A DNA stretch of 64,000 nt. Source: Oceanospirillaceae bacterium. GTDB taxonomy: Bacteria; Pseudomonadota; Gammaproteobacteria; Pseudomonadales; Balneatricaceae. A program made the position numbers and the translations under genes. The first letter of the stretch is position 1. Each line of letters starts with the position of its first letter. The stretch is from the NCBI GenBank assembly GCA_013215505.1, contig JABSQZ010000001.1:800881-864880 (forward strand). Reading direction: 5' to 3'. This document shows positions 17,621 to 27,084 of the stretch, piece by piece. The notes below the pieces were generated by a model. That model ran no database searches. It was not told the DNA's origin and was given only the letters and a program-made list of their open reading frames with translations.

Positions 17621-18676
17621 ATGACCACTATTGCAAAGACCATGCAGGGTATTCAACTTATCGGTCATGGTGGCCCAGAAATGCTCAAATACCGTGATGA
17701 TATTCCAGTTCCGATACCCACCGAAAATGAAGTACTGATCCGTGTCTCTGCCGCTGCTGTTAACAATACTGACATCAATACTAGGACAGCCTGGTATTCT
17801 AAAAGCGATAGCGGTAGCTCTGATGCGAGCTGGTCGGGTAGTGCTCTGGCTTTCCCTCTTATTCAAGGCGCTGATGTCTGTGGCACTATAGTGGCTGTAG
17901 GTGATAAGGTCTCCACAGAGCGCATAGGTGAGCGAGTCCTGATTGAACCTTGTCTTACCCAAGCCAAGGGTCAGTCACTGAATTCAGCCAGCTACTTTGG
18001 CTCTGAATGTGATGGAGGGTTTGCGCAATATACGGTGGTCGCTGCCAGGCACGCCTATGCAGTGAATAGTTCTCTCTCAGACATCGAATTGGCTTCATTT
18101 CCCTGCTCTTATTCAACCGCTGAGAATATGCTTAGCCGAGCGATGGTTAGCTCACGGGACGCAGTGTTAATATCTGGCGCCTCTGGAGGTGTTGGCTCAG
18201 CGGCAATTCAGCTTGCCAAAGCTCGCGGAGCTTATGTTATCGCCATCACCAGTCCCAGCAAATATCAGCAACTGCAGGAGTTAGGTGCAGATCAAGTCGT
18301 ATCGCGAGATGATGACTTAGTCAAAATTCTGAATGAAAACAGTATTGATGTAGTGATCGACCTGGTTGCGGGGAAGCAGTGGCCGCAATTTTTACAATTG
18401 TTAAGATCAGGTGGTCGATACGCAGTCTCTGGTGCGATAGGCGGAGCCATGGTTGAGTTGGATGTCAGAACTCTATATTTAAAAGATTTAAGCTTTTTCG
18501 GCTGTACTGTGCTTCAACCTGAAGTTTTCCCAAATTTAGTTAACTACATCGAGCAAGGTAAAATCAAGCCAATTGTTGCGCAAACGTTTCCACTGCAACA
18601 GATAAATCTTGCTCAAGACATTTTTTTGAAAAAGGCCCATGTAGGAAAAATTGTCTTAACAGTAGACCAACAATAA
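17621..18676 (+). CDS. Zinc-independent MDR alcohol dehydrogenase / quinone oxidoreductase-like protein
   Basis: 351 residues from ATG 17621, which has GAGG upstream and lies 2 bases after the tetR stop; a longer frame from 17546 would overlap tetR and is not needed. The N-terminal GroES-like half includes VLIRVSAAAVNNTDIN and QGADVCGTIVAVGD; the Rossmann half has ISGASGGVGSAAIQLAKARG, the NADPH-binding loop. The catalytic-zinc cysteine of classical alcohol dehydrogenases is replaced by asparagine (NNTD), as in quinone oxidoreductases and crotonyl reductase-like enzymes. So a NADPH-dependent reductase, probably of quinones or unsaturated carbonyls, controlled by the upstream TetR. Confidence 0.88.
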   Translation: MTTIAKTMQGIQLIGHGGPEMLKYRDDIPVPIPTENEVLIRVSAAAVNNTDINTRTAWYSKSDSGSSDASWSGSALAFPLIQGADVCGTIVAVGDKVSTERIGERVLIEPCLTQAKGQSLNSASYFGSECDGGFAQYTVVAARHAYAVNSSLSDIELASFPCSYSTAENMLSRAMVSSRDAVLISGASGGVGSAAIQLAKARGAYVIAITSPSKYQQLQELGADQVVSRDDDLVKILNENSIDVVIDLVAGKQWPQFLQLLRSGGRYAVSGAIGGAMVELDVRTLYLKDLSFFGCTVLQPEVFPNLVNYIEQGKIKPIVAQTFPLQQINLAQDIFLKKAHVGKIVLTVDQQ

Positions 18677-18696
18677 CGCGGTAAATTCTGCAAACG

Positions 18697-18738
18697 GGCA
18701 TAAAATATGCCGCTATGATATCTGCAAAAAATCATAGC
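18697..18738. terminator. Two hairpins between convergent genes
   Basis: GGCATA-AAA-TATGCC (18697-18711) and GCTATGAT-N11-ATCATAGC (18712-18738) lie back to back between the convergent oxidoreductase and EamA genes. Position suggests a bidirectional terminator, though T-runs are weak. Confidence 0.5.
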
Positions 18739-18810
18739 CCTCGTTTACCTGAGCTCTGTTTCATCTCAACTATTACAACGGGGCTATTGTTAAAGCCAAT
18801 AAACATCTTA

Positions 18811-19731
18811 TTATGCTGCAGAGCCCCCGTGATCCAAGGTTAACTTTGGCTTTTGTTTAGGAGTGGCAAATACCTCAATTAAACAAGCGGCAATGATCAG
18901 CACTGCCCCGCTCCATTCAATGGCCGTCATGCGCTCATCAGGCAAAAGTATGCTGGCGGTGATCACAGCAACAAGCACCTCAGACATCATCAGCAGCCCC
19001 ACTCGACCAGGGTTAATAAATTTTTGTGCCCAAATGATAGTCAGTACGATCGGTAAGATTGCCAGTATAGAAACCAGGGAAATGATTGGTAGTACCGACA
19101 CAACTTTTGCCATGCTCAGATAGTTCACCGAACTTACTAAATAACCAATCAATGCAGCTGCCAATACCGTCACAGTGAATTGGCACAAAGTCATTCCCGC
19201 CAGAGGCACGCTATCAAAACGCTTAATCATCGCAGCGCCAATTGCCCAAAATATTCCAGAAAAGAAAGCTAACAGATCGCCAATATTCAGCGGTTCTGAC
19301 CCATTGCCAGAGAGGAGTATTGCCATTCCTGATAGGCCCCCGACAATGGCTAACCAACGAGGCCAAGCCGCTTTTTCTTTTAACCAAACAATTTCAATGA
19401 TAGTGGCCCAAACTGGCGTCAGATAAAAAAGCAGTGTTGCTCGCACTACCGAGGAATAGACCACGCCAGAAGAATACAAAGCAATGCCTAAACCAGTAAA
19501 AATGCCGATCAGTAGAGCGCGTCCCCAATAGCCCCGGTGAAGTCTCCATTGTAGCCCTACCACCAAGATCAATGGCAGCAAAGCAGGCATGCTCAACAAG
19601 GCCACCGCTGAGGTCCCATCCACACCTTGCTGTTCCAAATACCTTAGTGGAATCCAATAAACACCCCAAAATGCAGCCGCAATAAAAACAGCAGCAGACG
19701 CGGTTCCGGGACTGGAAAATTTTAGCAACAC
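18811..19731 (-). CDS. EamA/DMT-family transporter
   Basis: 306 residues with about ten membrane segments in two EamA repeats. The first repeat opens FIAAAFWGVYWIPLRYLEQQ and the second contains GIFWAIGAAMIKRF, both typical of the RhtA/YdcZ-like branch. It would be an inner-membrane exporter or importer of amino acids or other small metabolites; the substrate is unknown. The gene is divergent from the LysR gene at 19888, with 156 bases between, so that LysR is the likely regulator. Confidence 0.87.
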   Translation of the reverse strand: MLLKFSSPGTASAAVFIAAAFWGVYWIPLRYLEQQGVDGTSAVALLSMPALLPLILVVGLQWRLHRGYWGRALLIGIFTGLGIALYSSGVVYSSVVRATLLFYLTPVWATIIEIVWLKEKAAWPRWLAIVGGLSGMAILLSGNGSEPLNIGDLLAFFSGIFWAIGAAMIKRFDSVPLAGMTLCQFTVTVLAAALIGYLVSSVNYLSMAKVVSVLPIISLVSILAILPIVLTIIWAQKFINPGRVGLLMMSEVLVAVITASILLPDERMTAIEWSGAVLIIAACLIEVFATPKQKPKLTLDHGGSAA

Positions 19732-19887
19732 TGACTATCACCTCTCAAACAGAATAATATATATTGTTAATACTGCCTGTAATTTAATACATCGACATAA
19801 AACAGTACCAGCCCATTGTATAAGGCTTTTTATCGATGCGGAATTCATTTATTATTCTATCTTTATTAACATTTTCTAAATAAAACT

Positions 19888-20820
19888 ATGATTCGATCAC
19901 TCCCATCACTGAACACCCTAAGAGCTTTTGAAGCGGTTGCCAGGCACTTAAACTACCACACAGCAGCACAGGAGCTACGCGTCACGCCTGCCGCCGTGAA
20001 GCAACTGGTTAGTCGGCTAGAGCAGTCCATGCCAATGCCTTTACTAAAGCGCAAAGGCAGAGGGCTAGAACTGACCTCAGCAGGTCTGGCTGGCTTAAAT
20101 GATCTTTGCCTGGCGATGACCTATATGAAGTCTGCTGTAGAACAGATGCGCCAGGATCAAAATTCAAAGCAGCTTATCATCACTGTTGAACCGTCTTTTT
20201 CCAGCGCCTGGCTAGTACCTAAGCTCGCACATTTTAGGAACATCCACCCGGATATCAGTGTGCTGATAGATTCATCCCAACAATTGGTTGATCTTGAACG
20301 AAGTAACGTGGATATAGCCATTCGCTATGGCGCTCAGAGCAACAACAAGTTAGTGCAGCACCGATTATTTAACGACCAGATTATCCCCGCATGCAGCCCT
20401 GTTGTCGCCGAGTCCCTTCCCTCTAGCAGAGAGCTGACAGACCTTCTATCCACTTCGTTAATCCATTGGGATACAAGCCAGCTCGAAGCAGCGGAGTCCA
20501 GCCGACAGTGGTTTGTTTGGAAAAACTGGCTGAAACACTTTGGGGTAGAAAATATTGCCACCCGGGAAGGACTGCATTTCAGCGATTATAACCAGGCCCT
20601 GCAAGCTGCTATTGCCGGGCAAGGTGTCATCCTGGTCAGTGAGCCCATTCTTATCAATCTATTTCAGACAGGATTGCTAACGAGTCCATTTCGAGAAAAA
20701 GCTAGCCCCAATATTGGCTATGACATTGTCACTACCAGAGAGGCTGTGGGGCGAGCGGAGGTACAGGCATTCGTTGATTGGATTCTCAAAGCTGTTAAAG
20801 ACGAGCACAGCCATGCTTGA
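19888..20820 (+). CDS. LysR-family regulator, GcvA-like
   Basis: 310 residues. The N-terminus SLPSLNTLRAFEAVARHLNY with PAAVKQLVSRLEQ is the HTH arrangement of the GcvA/AmpR branch, where the motif LxALRAFEAxAR recurs. The effector domain includes DIAIRYGAQSNNKLVQHRLF. It is divergent from the EamA transporter and probably controls it. Its 3' end is convergent with the next LysR gene, 22 bases away. Confidence 0.92.
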   Translation: MIRSLPSLNTLRAFEAVARHLNYHTAAQELRVTPAAVKQLVSRLEQSMPMPLLKRKGRGLELTSAGLAGLNDLCLAMTYMKSAVEQMRQDQNSKQLIITVEPSFSSAWLVPKLAHFRNIHPDISVLIDSSQQLVDLERSNVDIAIRYGAQSNNKLVQHRLFNDQIIPACSPVVAESLPSSRELTDLLSTSLIHWDTSQLEAAESSRQWFVWKNWLKHFGVENIATREGLHFSDYNQALQAAIAGQGVILVSEPILINLFQTGLLTSPFREKASPNIGYDIVTTREAVGRAEVQAFVDWILKAVKDEHSHA

Positions 20821-20842
20821 AATAAAGCAGTGTAAGACCCGA

Positions 20843-21760
20843 TCAAAAATACCTCGATCCCAGCCCTTCAATTAACTCTCTTTGCTCTTTGATAATATCA
20901 ATCAAAAATTCTCGACAGACACGCACCCTTGCCGTGGATCGTAAATCGATGTGACTCAGCACCCACACCCCCCAGCTAGAGGGCGTAAGTGATAAATCCA
21001 GCCGCCGTAGCTGAGGCTCAGCGTCACCTACATAGCAAGGTAACCTGGCAAGCCCTAAATTGTTTTTCACCGCTTCCATCATCGTCATGATTTCATTCGC
21101 CCTTGCCACGACACGCGCCTGCGAAAAATGATCGTTTACCCACTGCGGTGTTTTACCCTCGTGCTCCCATAGGACGAGCTGCTCTGTATGGCGTTTTTTC
21201 TTCAAGTAACTGGCGCTGGCATAGATTCCATGCTGCAGAGGTAATACTTTGCGGCCAATTAAATACTCCGGTGGATTGGGACTCAGGCGCAAGGCAATAT
21301 CGGCCTGACGACTGGCTAAATCCGCAAGACTAGTGGAGCTAAGTAATTGCAGATCAATGCCCGGGTACTGGTCGACAAAACGCTCCAGCTTGGGGGTAAT
21401 TAAGCGTGAGAAAACGTCATAACTGGCCGTCAGTTTTAAGCTGCCGCTCAACTGCGCATCCATAGCAAAAACTTCTCTATCGGCCACTTGCATTAGCTCT
21501 TGCATAGCCAGCGCATGGGGCAATAGATTTTCCGCCACTTGGGTCATGACATAACCGCTGGGTAACCTATCAAACAAACGGCTGCCTAATTGTTTCTCCA
21601 AGGCGCTAACTCGTCTCGCTACGGTCGTGTGCTCTACAGATAATGCACGGCCAGCGCCACTAACCGATCCCTGTTGCGCCAATGCCAGAAAATAGCGCAG
21701 ATCATTCCAGTTCATGCCTTGTTGCATCGCTTGTTTAAGTGGTTTCTGCTGCATGGACAA
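20843..21760 (-). CDS. LysR-family regulator
   Basis: 305 residues, with HTH MNWNDLRYFLALAQQGSVSG followed by AGRALSVEHTTVARRVSALE. The AAR-like VEHTTVARRV is typical of the LysR branch that includes regulators of small oxidoreductases. The ATG at 21760 is used here, but ATG 21715 (MNWNDL) is a credible alternative start. Divergent from the two-domain protein at 22014; between them lies a heptanucleotide repeat that could alter promoter spacing. Confidence 0.9.
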   Translation of the reverse strand: MSMQQKPLKQAMQQGMNWNDLRYFLALAQQGSVSGAGRALSVEHTTVARRVSALEKQLGSRLFDRLPSGYVMTQVAENLLPHALAMQELMQVADREVFAMDAQLSGSLKLTASYDVFSRLITPKLERFVDQYPGIDLQLLSSTSLADLASRQADIALRLSPNPPEYLIGRKVLPLQHGIYASASYLKKKRHTEQLVLWEHEGKTPQWVNDHFSQARVVARANEIMTMMEAVKNNLGLARLPCYVGDAEPQLRRLDLSLTPSSWGVWVLSHIDLRSTARVRVCREFLIDIIKEQRELIEGLGSRYF

Positions 21761-21881
21761 ATCGACTCATCTCATTCGTGTGCACAAATGCACACGCCAA
21801 GTGCTTTTCGTCGTATTTTACAGGAACAACTGCACAGTTAGTATAAACATCATTCCAGGCAGGCAAGTATGTAGCCAAGTC

Positions 21882-21944
21882 GGAAGTCGGAAGTTGGAAG
21901 TTGGAAGTTGGAAGTTGGAAGTTGGAAGTTGGAAGTTGGAAGTT
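21882..21944. repeat. Heptanucleotide tandem repeat (GGAAGTT), nine units
   Basis: One GGAAGTC (21882-21888) then eight perfect GGAAGTT units (21889-21944), in the promoter region between the divergent LysR and YdhR-like genes. The same unit occurs at 29235 and a degenerate form at 49492. Confidence 0.95.
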
Positions 21945-22013
21945 GGCATTCAACAAACCACAACACTGCTTAAGTAAAGTTAAGCGATTAAAATTAAAAT
22001 TTGGAGTCAAAAC

Positions 22014-22643
22014 ATGCAAGCATTTGTATATACAGAAATTCAAGCCTCTGTCCCGTTCGAGCAAGCACCCTGGAGTGAGATAAATAAAGCGCTGAAACAG
22101 CAACCGGGCATCATCAACAAAACCTGGTTGTCTGGAGTAGGCGATTTATCGGTCGGCGGTTTTTATACCTTCGATAGCGTTGAAAATGCCCAAAAATTTG
22201 TCACTGATTACTTCCCTACAGAGGCCCGCAAATTAGGTGTAGCACAAAGGACACTTATTTTTGATGCGCTGGTAGTAGCACAAGCGAGCAAAGAAATGGA
22301 TTCCGTGCATTTTGGCGCCAACAATAAACAGCAGCCTGGGGCCTACGTTTATACCGAAATTCAATTGTCTGCACTGCCATTTGATAACGCCCCCTGGCGG
22401 GACCTAAATCCAGTGTTAAAACAGCAACCCGGTATCTTAGCTAAAACCTGGTTAAGCGGTTTACACACGGGGACCCCTGGAGGTTTTTATGCTTTTGATA
22501 CTATTGAAAATGCCAGAAAATTTGCGATTGACTACTTTCCAGCAGAGGCAAAGCTATTAAAGGCTGCATTCACAACGCGGATCTTCGACGCCAGTGTCGT
22601 AGAGCAAGCGAGTCGCGAAATGCACTCTCCCTTTTATGACTAG
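22014..22643 (+). CDS. Two-domain YdhR-like (dimeric alpha-beta barrel) protein
   Basis: 209 residues made of two homologous halves: 1-95 and 109-205. Shared pieces include VYTEIQ, FxNAPW/FEQAPW, LKQQPGI, KTWLSG, GGFYxFDxxENAxKF and DYFPxEA. Each half matches the ferredoxin-like barrel of the YdhR monooxygenase-like family (small, about 100 residues), which normally dimerises; here the dimer appears fused. YdhR-type proteins are linked to breakdown of aromatic compounds, but the role is unsettled. Divergent from a LysR gene. No signal peptide, so cytoplasmic. Confidence 0.72.
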   Translation: MQAFVYTEIQASVPFEQAPWSEINKALKQQPGIINKTWLSGVGDLSVGGFYTFDSVENAQKFVTDYFPTEARKLGVAQRTLIFDALVVAQASKEMDSVHFGANNKQQPGAYVYTEIQLSALPFDNAPWRDLNPVLKQQPGILAKTWLSGLHTGTPGGFYAFDTIENARKFAIDYFPAEAKLLKAAFTTRIFDASVVEQASREMHSPFYD

Positions 22644-22747
22644 ATTATCATTTAACACCAGCACAGATGCTGACTGAAGATCAGACAAATCTATCTCAGG
22701 GGCTCGACTTAGGGCCCTTCATCCCTATATAAACAGGATTAAAATTA

Positions 22748-23187
22748 ATGATCAGCAATACCAATAAAGAGTCACAGGCAATCCCTTCACGCATTCTGCA
22801 CACTATGTTGCGTGTTAGTGATCTTGATCGCTCTGTCAGCTTTTATGAAAACACTTTAGCGATGCAGGTGTTTACCCGAGAAACCTTTACCTAAGGCCGT
22901 TTTACCTTGGTGTTTATGGGTTAGGGTAATTCAGCTAATAAACCATCTGTAGAACTGACCTACAATTGGGATCAGGATGATTATCAGCACGGCAGCGGAT
23001 ATGGCCATATTGCACTGCAAGTTGGTGATATCTATGCGCTTGTGCTCGTTTAGTAGACAAAGGTGTCAACATTTTGCGTGCGCCGGGCTCAATGAGTTAC
23101 CAGGCAGATGAATCCGCTAATAGTGATACTATCGCATTTATAGAAGATCCTGATGGTTACAAAATTGAGTTAATACAGGCTACGTAA
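22748..23187 (+). pseudogene. gloA: Glyoxalase I (lactoylglutathione lyase) pseudogene
   Basis: From ATG 22748 the frame reads ILHTMLRVSDLDRSVSFYEN then LAMQVFTRETF, the classic glyoxalase I start. It hits TAA, then VFMG, then TAG, and continues with VELTYNWDQDDYQHGSGYGH and IALQVGDIYA. A frameshift near 23040 moves coding to another frame: RLVDKGVNILRAPGSMSYQA and IAFIEDPDGYKIELIQAT, ending at TAA 23185-23187. So two nonsense codons and one frameshift disable a whole gene. The glyoxalase pathway detoxifies methylglyoxal; another locus presumably does this. Confidence 0.9.
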
Positions 23188-23452
23188 GCTATTGTTGGCT
23201 GCCTGAGTGCAAAGAGTGCGTTTCTTAACTGGCTACATAGATTCGCGAATATAGGCAAAAACCTGGACAATGAGCAGACACACTCTAATGCTAAGAACTG
23301 TTTTTATATTTAATTACAACAATTTGAGATATAAAACTGACACTTCTGGAAGTGTAAATCTGGAATATTAGTAACTTTCGCATGACAAGATTCGCGACTG
23401 GCACCTGGCAATTGCATCACTAGTAATTGCACCTGAGGCGCTTGAAGCGGAC

Positions 23453-23908
23453 CTAATCTATTAAGTAGCGAAGCCTTAATCCGCTGCATTTAAAACCTTT
23501 GTTCTCATAGAATTTGATAGTCCTGGGGCTTTCGTTAGCTGGAGGGCTACCCACTTCCAGGCGCTTCCAGCCTAACTCTCTACCCTTATCAATAGCGGAT
23601 CTGAGCAAAAGATCGCCGACTTTTGCTGAACGATACTCAGGTTTGACATACAGTTCTGATATTTCACCAAACACCCCTCCCGCATAGATGGCAGCACATT
23701 CGTGCAGCGTAATAACAGCAATATTGCTATCATTATGTCTTACAAAGAAAGCCCACATTTTTCCTAAACTTAGTAGCGATTTTGCTATCTGAGCCAATTG
23801 CATATTATCTATTGCCGCTGCGTTACCAGGCTCTAGCTCAACTAACAGCTCCTTAACCAACTCTGCTACTTCTTCGAACTCATTATCCCCAGCTTCAGTT
23901 ATTCTCAT
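23453..23908 (-). CDS. GNAT-family N-acetyltransferase
   Basis: 151 residues with the GNAT core: the beta4 strand GEISELYVKPEYRSAKVGDL carries the R/Q-x-x-G/A acetyl-CoA motif (RSAKVG), followed by LLRSAIDKGRELGWKRLEV and NESPRTIKFYENKGFK, the classic FYxxxGF end. It transfers an acetyl group from acetyl-CoA to an amine; the substrate is unknown. Isolated on its strand with no clear operon. Confidence 0.88.
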   Translation of the reverse strand: MRITEAGDNEFEEVAELVKELLVELEPGNAAAIDNMQLAQIAKSLLSLGKMWAFFVRHNDSNIAVITLHECAAIYAGGVFGEISELYVKPEYRSAKVGDLLLRSAIDKGRELGWKRLEVGSPPANESPRTIKFYENKGFKCSGLRLRYLID

Positions 23909-24243
23909 ATTCTGTATCGCCCCTTAGGTCCTGAAATTTCATATATTTGACTAGGCTCAACTCGCTAATACAATTAACGCAGTACTGGAGGGGGCAGCCA
24001 AAAGCATAATTGCTAGCATTGAAAAACTAACGGCTAAAAGCTTATTACATTGCATTAATACCTCCTACAATCTCCAGCATACACACCCCAGAGTGACTAT
24101 GATGGGATATCCATATCTGTACTTAGATATCCTAAGATAGCTGAAATGAGAAGACCATATGCCCACAACACAGAACTGAAATTTGCAAGATGCTGTGGGG
24201 CCAGGGGCCGCGGCTAACCAGTGACAACATTTTTTTGCGTTGA
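23909..24243. other. Intergenic region
   Basis: 335 bases without a supported gene. One inverted repeat, GGATATC (24105-24111) with GATATCC (24126-24132), may form a hairpin; its role is unknown. Confidence 0.4.
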
Positions 24244-25194
24244 CTAAGTTTTTTGCGCTTCGCGCGCGTAAGCCACTACATTTTCAAATGCTACTTTAAA
24301 ATACAACTCGTAACTATTGCGCTCAACATAGCCTAAATGCGGCAAGGCCAGTACATTAGCTAGGGAGATTAATGGATCCGTTGCTGCAGTAGCCGGTTCA
24401 ACCTCATAAACATCTATAGCAGCACTTTTAGTCTGTTGCTGTGAAAGCTCCAGGTACAAGGCGCCCGTTTCAACCAGCTCGGCACGACTTGTGTTAACAA
24501 ATAGCGAATCAACTTTCATTGCCCGTAAATCCGACTGAGTGACACAGCCTTTAGTAACATCATTCAAACGCAGATGCAGTGTTACTACGTCTGATTGTGA
24601 AAAAAAATCTGCTTTATTTTCCGCACTGTAAAAACCATCCCGGTTTGCTTTAGCACAAGAGGCTGCACTGCCCCATATCATGACTTTCATACCAAAGACT
24701 TTAGCGTATTGAGCAATGCGCTGACCGATTTTACCGTAACCCCAAATACCCAGCGTTAATCCCTGCAAGGTTCTCCCCAAGCCAAGTGAACCCGACTGCT
24801 GCCATTTGTTTTCCCGTAGATTTTCCGCGTACGCGGGGATATTTCTCGAAGCGGACATGATTAGCGCCCAACATAACTCTGCAGGGGCAACGGGTGAGCC
24901 AACGCCCTCTAGTACATCCACACCATACTTTTTGCACATCAGTGGATCTATGTGGTTGCTGACTTTTCCCGTTTGACTGATAAGTTTTAAATTGGCCAAT
25001 TTAGACACTAATGATTCACTAATCTGGGTGCGTTCGCGAATTAATACTAAGACCTCTACCTCAGACAGCTTTTCAACCAAGACAGCTTCAGGATAAGTCT
25101 GGTTGAGTACCTTTATGTCGTGACCTGCTAATATTTTGAAACAATCCAGATCCTTAACAACATCTTGATAATCATCCAATACTGCTATTTTCAC
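24244..25194 (-). CDS. D-2-hydroxyacid dehydrogenase-family oxidoreductase
   Basis: 316 residues. A substrate half (1-100 and the C-terminus) flanks the NAD-binding Rossmann domain with GIWGYGKIGQRIAQYAKVFG at about 145-165. The active-site set is present: the Arg in NTSRAEL, the Glu in VEPA, and the His in PHLGYVE. Family members (SerA, GhrB, formate-dehydrogenase-like) reduce 2-oxoacids or oxidise the hydroxyacid. The natural substrate is not evident. It shares its region with a divergently arranged set: LysR gene at 25356 is on the same strand, 161 bases upstream. Confidence 0.9.
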   Translation of the reverse strand: MKIAVLDDYQDVVKDLDCFKILAGHDIKVLNQTYPEAVLVEKLSEVEVLVLIRERTQISESLVSKLANLKLISQTGKVSNHIDPLMCKKYGVDVLEGVGSPVAPAELCWALIMSASRNIPAYAENLRENKWQQSGSLGLGRTLQGLTLGIWGYGKIGQRIAQYAKVFGMKVMIWGSAASCAKANRDGFYSAENKADFFSQSDVVTLHLRLNDVTKGCVTQSDLRAMKVDSLFVNTSRAELVETGALYLELSQQQTKSAAIDVYEVEPATAATDPLISLANVLALPHLGYVERNSYELYFKVAFENVVAYAREAQKT

Positions 25195-25355
25195 TTAACT
25201 CACCTTGTTGTTATAACCCATTATTAAACCTAAGTGACCGTACTTAAACGCCCCGTCTGTTCGTGATGTCGCCCTGATTTTCTTGAATCGCAGATTATCA
25301 TAGATCGGCAAAGAATTAGAAAAGTATCTGGCAGTATCGATCGGCGAAAATGTTC

Positions 25356-26261
25356 TCAATCACTGTTACCGAAAACTTGCTCTTTAAGCTGGGACCTCAA
25401 CCAGGCAACGGCCGGATCATGATGTTGCCTGGTATGCCAGTATTGATAGACAGTGAAAGGCGCAAGATCAACCGGGGGCTGAAAAATTTTCAAATCATAT
25501 CGCTGCAGATAACCAATCGCCATACGAGCAGGCAATGTCGCCAGATAATGATTTTGTTCCAGTACTTGTGGAATAACTGAAACATGTGGGACCCGAAGCA
25601 CCAAGTTACGCTTTAGCGAGCGTTTAGCCAGCGCAACATCCACATTGCTACTACCCTTGCCCTCCAGAGAAAAAAGCACATGAGGTATTTCACAAAACTG
25701 CTCGAGAGTCAGCTGGTCTTTCACTAGCGGGTTTTCGCTACCGACTAAAGTGACATAAGTATCTTCAAATAATTGTTGTTGGTACAATCCGGGGCCACTC
25801 AAATCCGTGCTAATAACTAAATCTGTACGCCCTGTTCGGAGCTTTTCATAAGCGCTGGTGCGATCAATGTGCAGGGTCCTGATAGAGACATTTGGCGCGG
25901 TTTTTGCTATCTGTTGCATCAACCCGGGCAGTACTATTGCGCCATTATAATCCCCCATCATCAACCGGAAGTTATGCTTAGACGTTCCCTCAAACACAGG
26001 TCCTGAGGCAAAACAGTCCCTGAGGCTGGACAGGGCATCTGTCACTACATTGATGATCGATTCAGTGTAGACAGTGGGTAACATGCCATCAGCAGTTCTT
26101 ACAAACAGAGGATCGTGCAACTTTTCACGCAGGCGGCGCAACGCATTGCTGACAGCTGGCTGGCTAAGGTTCAAACGCTCCCCCGCCAGGGTTAAATTGC
26201 CGTCGTTGTAGATTGCTTCAAACACCAAAAGCAAATTAAGATCTATACCTTGTAAATTCAT
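25356..26261 (-). CDS. LysR-family regulator
   Basis: 301 residues. The HTH (MNLQGIDLNLLLVFEAIYND, then SQPAVSNALRRLREKLHDPL) is typical of the NodD/LinR-like branch, where DLNLL-VF and HDPLFVR recur. The effector half has LRTGRTDLVISTDLSG. It starts 94 bases from azlC, on the opposite strand, so it likely controls azlCD, and may also respond to a branched-chain amino acid or analogue. Effector not shown. Confidence 0.9.
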   Translation of the reverse strand: MNLQGIDLNLLLVFEAIYNDGNLTLAGERLNLSQPAVSNALRRLREKLHDPLFVRTADGMLPTVYTESIINVVTDALSSLRDCFASGPVFEGTSKHNFRLMMGDYNGAIVLPGLMQQIAKTAPNVSIRTLHIDRTSAYEKLRTGRTDLVISTDLSGPGLYQQQLFEDTYVTLVGSENPLVKDQLTLEQFCEIPHVLFSLEGKGSSNVDVALAKRSLKRNLVLRVPHVSVIPQVLEQNHYLATLPARMAIGYLQRYDLKIFQPPVDLAPFTVYQYWHTRQHHDPAVAWLRSQLKEQVFGNSD

Positions 26262-26355
26262 AGTATGAATAATACATAATAACTAAAATAAAGTTACTAA
26301 ATTTTGGTCGAATATTTACAATTACTCATCTTTACAGCAATGGGTCGTATAGAAG

Positions 26356-27084
26356 ATGAAATTGGTAACTTTTGCGCACCGAAAAAATCTGCGCAGCTAT
26401 TTCGAGGGTGCTCTTTCAATCAGCCCGTTAACGATGGGCGTAATACCTTTTGGCATCATCTTTGGAGCCATTGCATACGATCTGGGTATATCGATGACAG
26501 CGACAGTGGCGATGTCTGCGATTGTCTTTGCCGGATCTGCCCAGTTCGTCGCTTTAGGCATGTTGGCCGTTGGCAGTGGACCGCTACTGGTAATAGTAAC
26601 CTCAATAATCGTCAATTTGCGGCATCTGATTTACTCTGCCTGGCTTGCTCCACACCTCTCTACGCTGCCGCCTCGTTGGCGGGCACTGCTGTCTTTCGGT
26701 TTGACGGATGAGGTGTTTGCCATCATGAGCCGACACTACAATAATGATAAAACCAGCAATAGCCATTGGTTTTTTCTCGGGGCATCATCCGTGTTGTGGT
26801 TCTGCTGGACTTTATCTTCACTGATCGGTCACGCCATGGGTTCTGGGTTTCCCGCTCTTAATGAAATGGGGTTAGAAATTGCAATGCCGTTAACTTTCGG
26901 CTCCATGGTGGTAGTGATGATTAAGGACAGAGCCACGCTGCTGGCCACCTTCATCGCCTGTATTAGTGCCTATCTGGGAAGAGATCTTCCCCATCAACTG
27001 GGTCTTATGTTGGCCACAATACTCGGTATTGCCAGTGGCTACTTGGCAAGTCGCTACCAGACATCATCAGGAGAATCACCATGA
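26356..27084 (+). CDS. azlC: AzlC-type branched-chain amino acid exporter, large subunit
   Basis: 242 residues, seven to eight membrane segments. The N-terminal GALSISPLTMGVIPFGIIFG and the following GISMTATVAMSAIVFAGSAQ match the AzlC family strongly (GSAQF motif). AzlC and AzlD together export branched-chain amino acids or their analogues; in Bacillus they give 4-azaleucine resistance. It overlaps azlD by 4 bases (ATGA), so the two are translationally coupled. Divergent LysR is the probable regulator. Confidence 0.92.
   Translation: MKLVTFAHRKNLRSYFEGALSISPLTMGVIPFGIIFGAIAYDLGISMTATVAMSAIVFAGSAQFVALGMLAVGSGPLLVIVTSIIVNLRHLIYSAWLAPHLSTLPPRWRALLSFGLTDEVFAIMSRHYNNDKTSNSHWFFLGASSVLWFCWTLSSLIGHAMGSGFPALNEMGLEIAMPLTFGSMVVVMIKDRATLLATFIACISAYLGRDLPHQLGLMLATILGIASGYLASRYQTSSGESP

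Noticed and set aside
26304-26711. Alternative plus-strand frame overlapping azlC
   Set aside because: It is out of frame with azlC, which is fully supported; the peptide is not protein-like.
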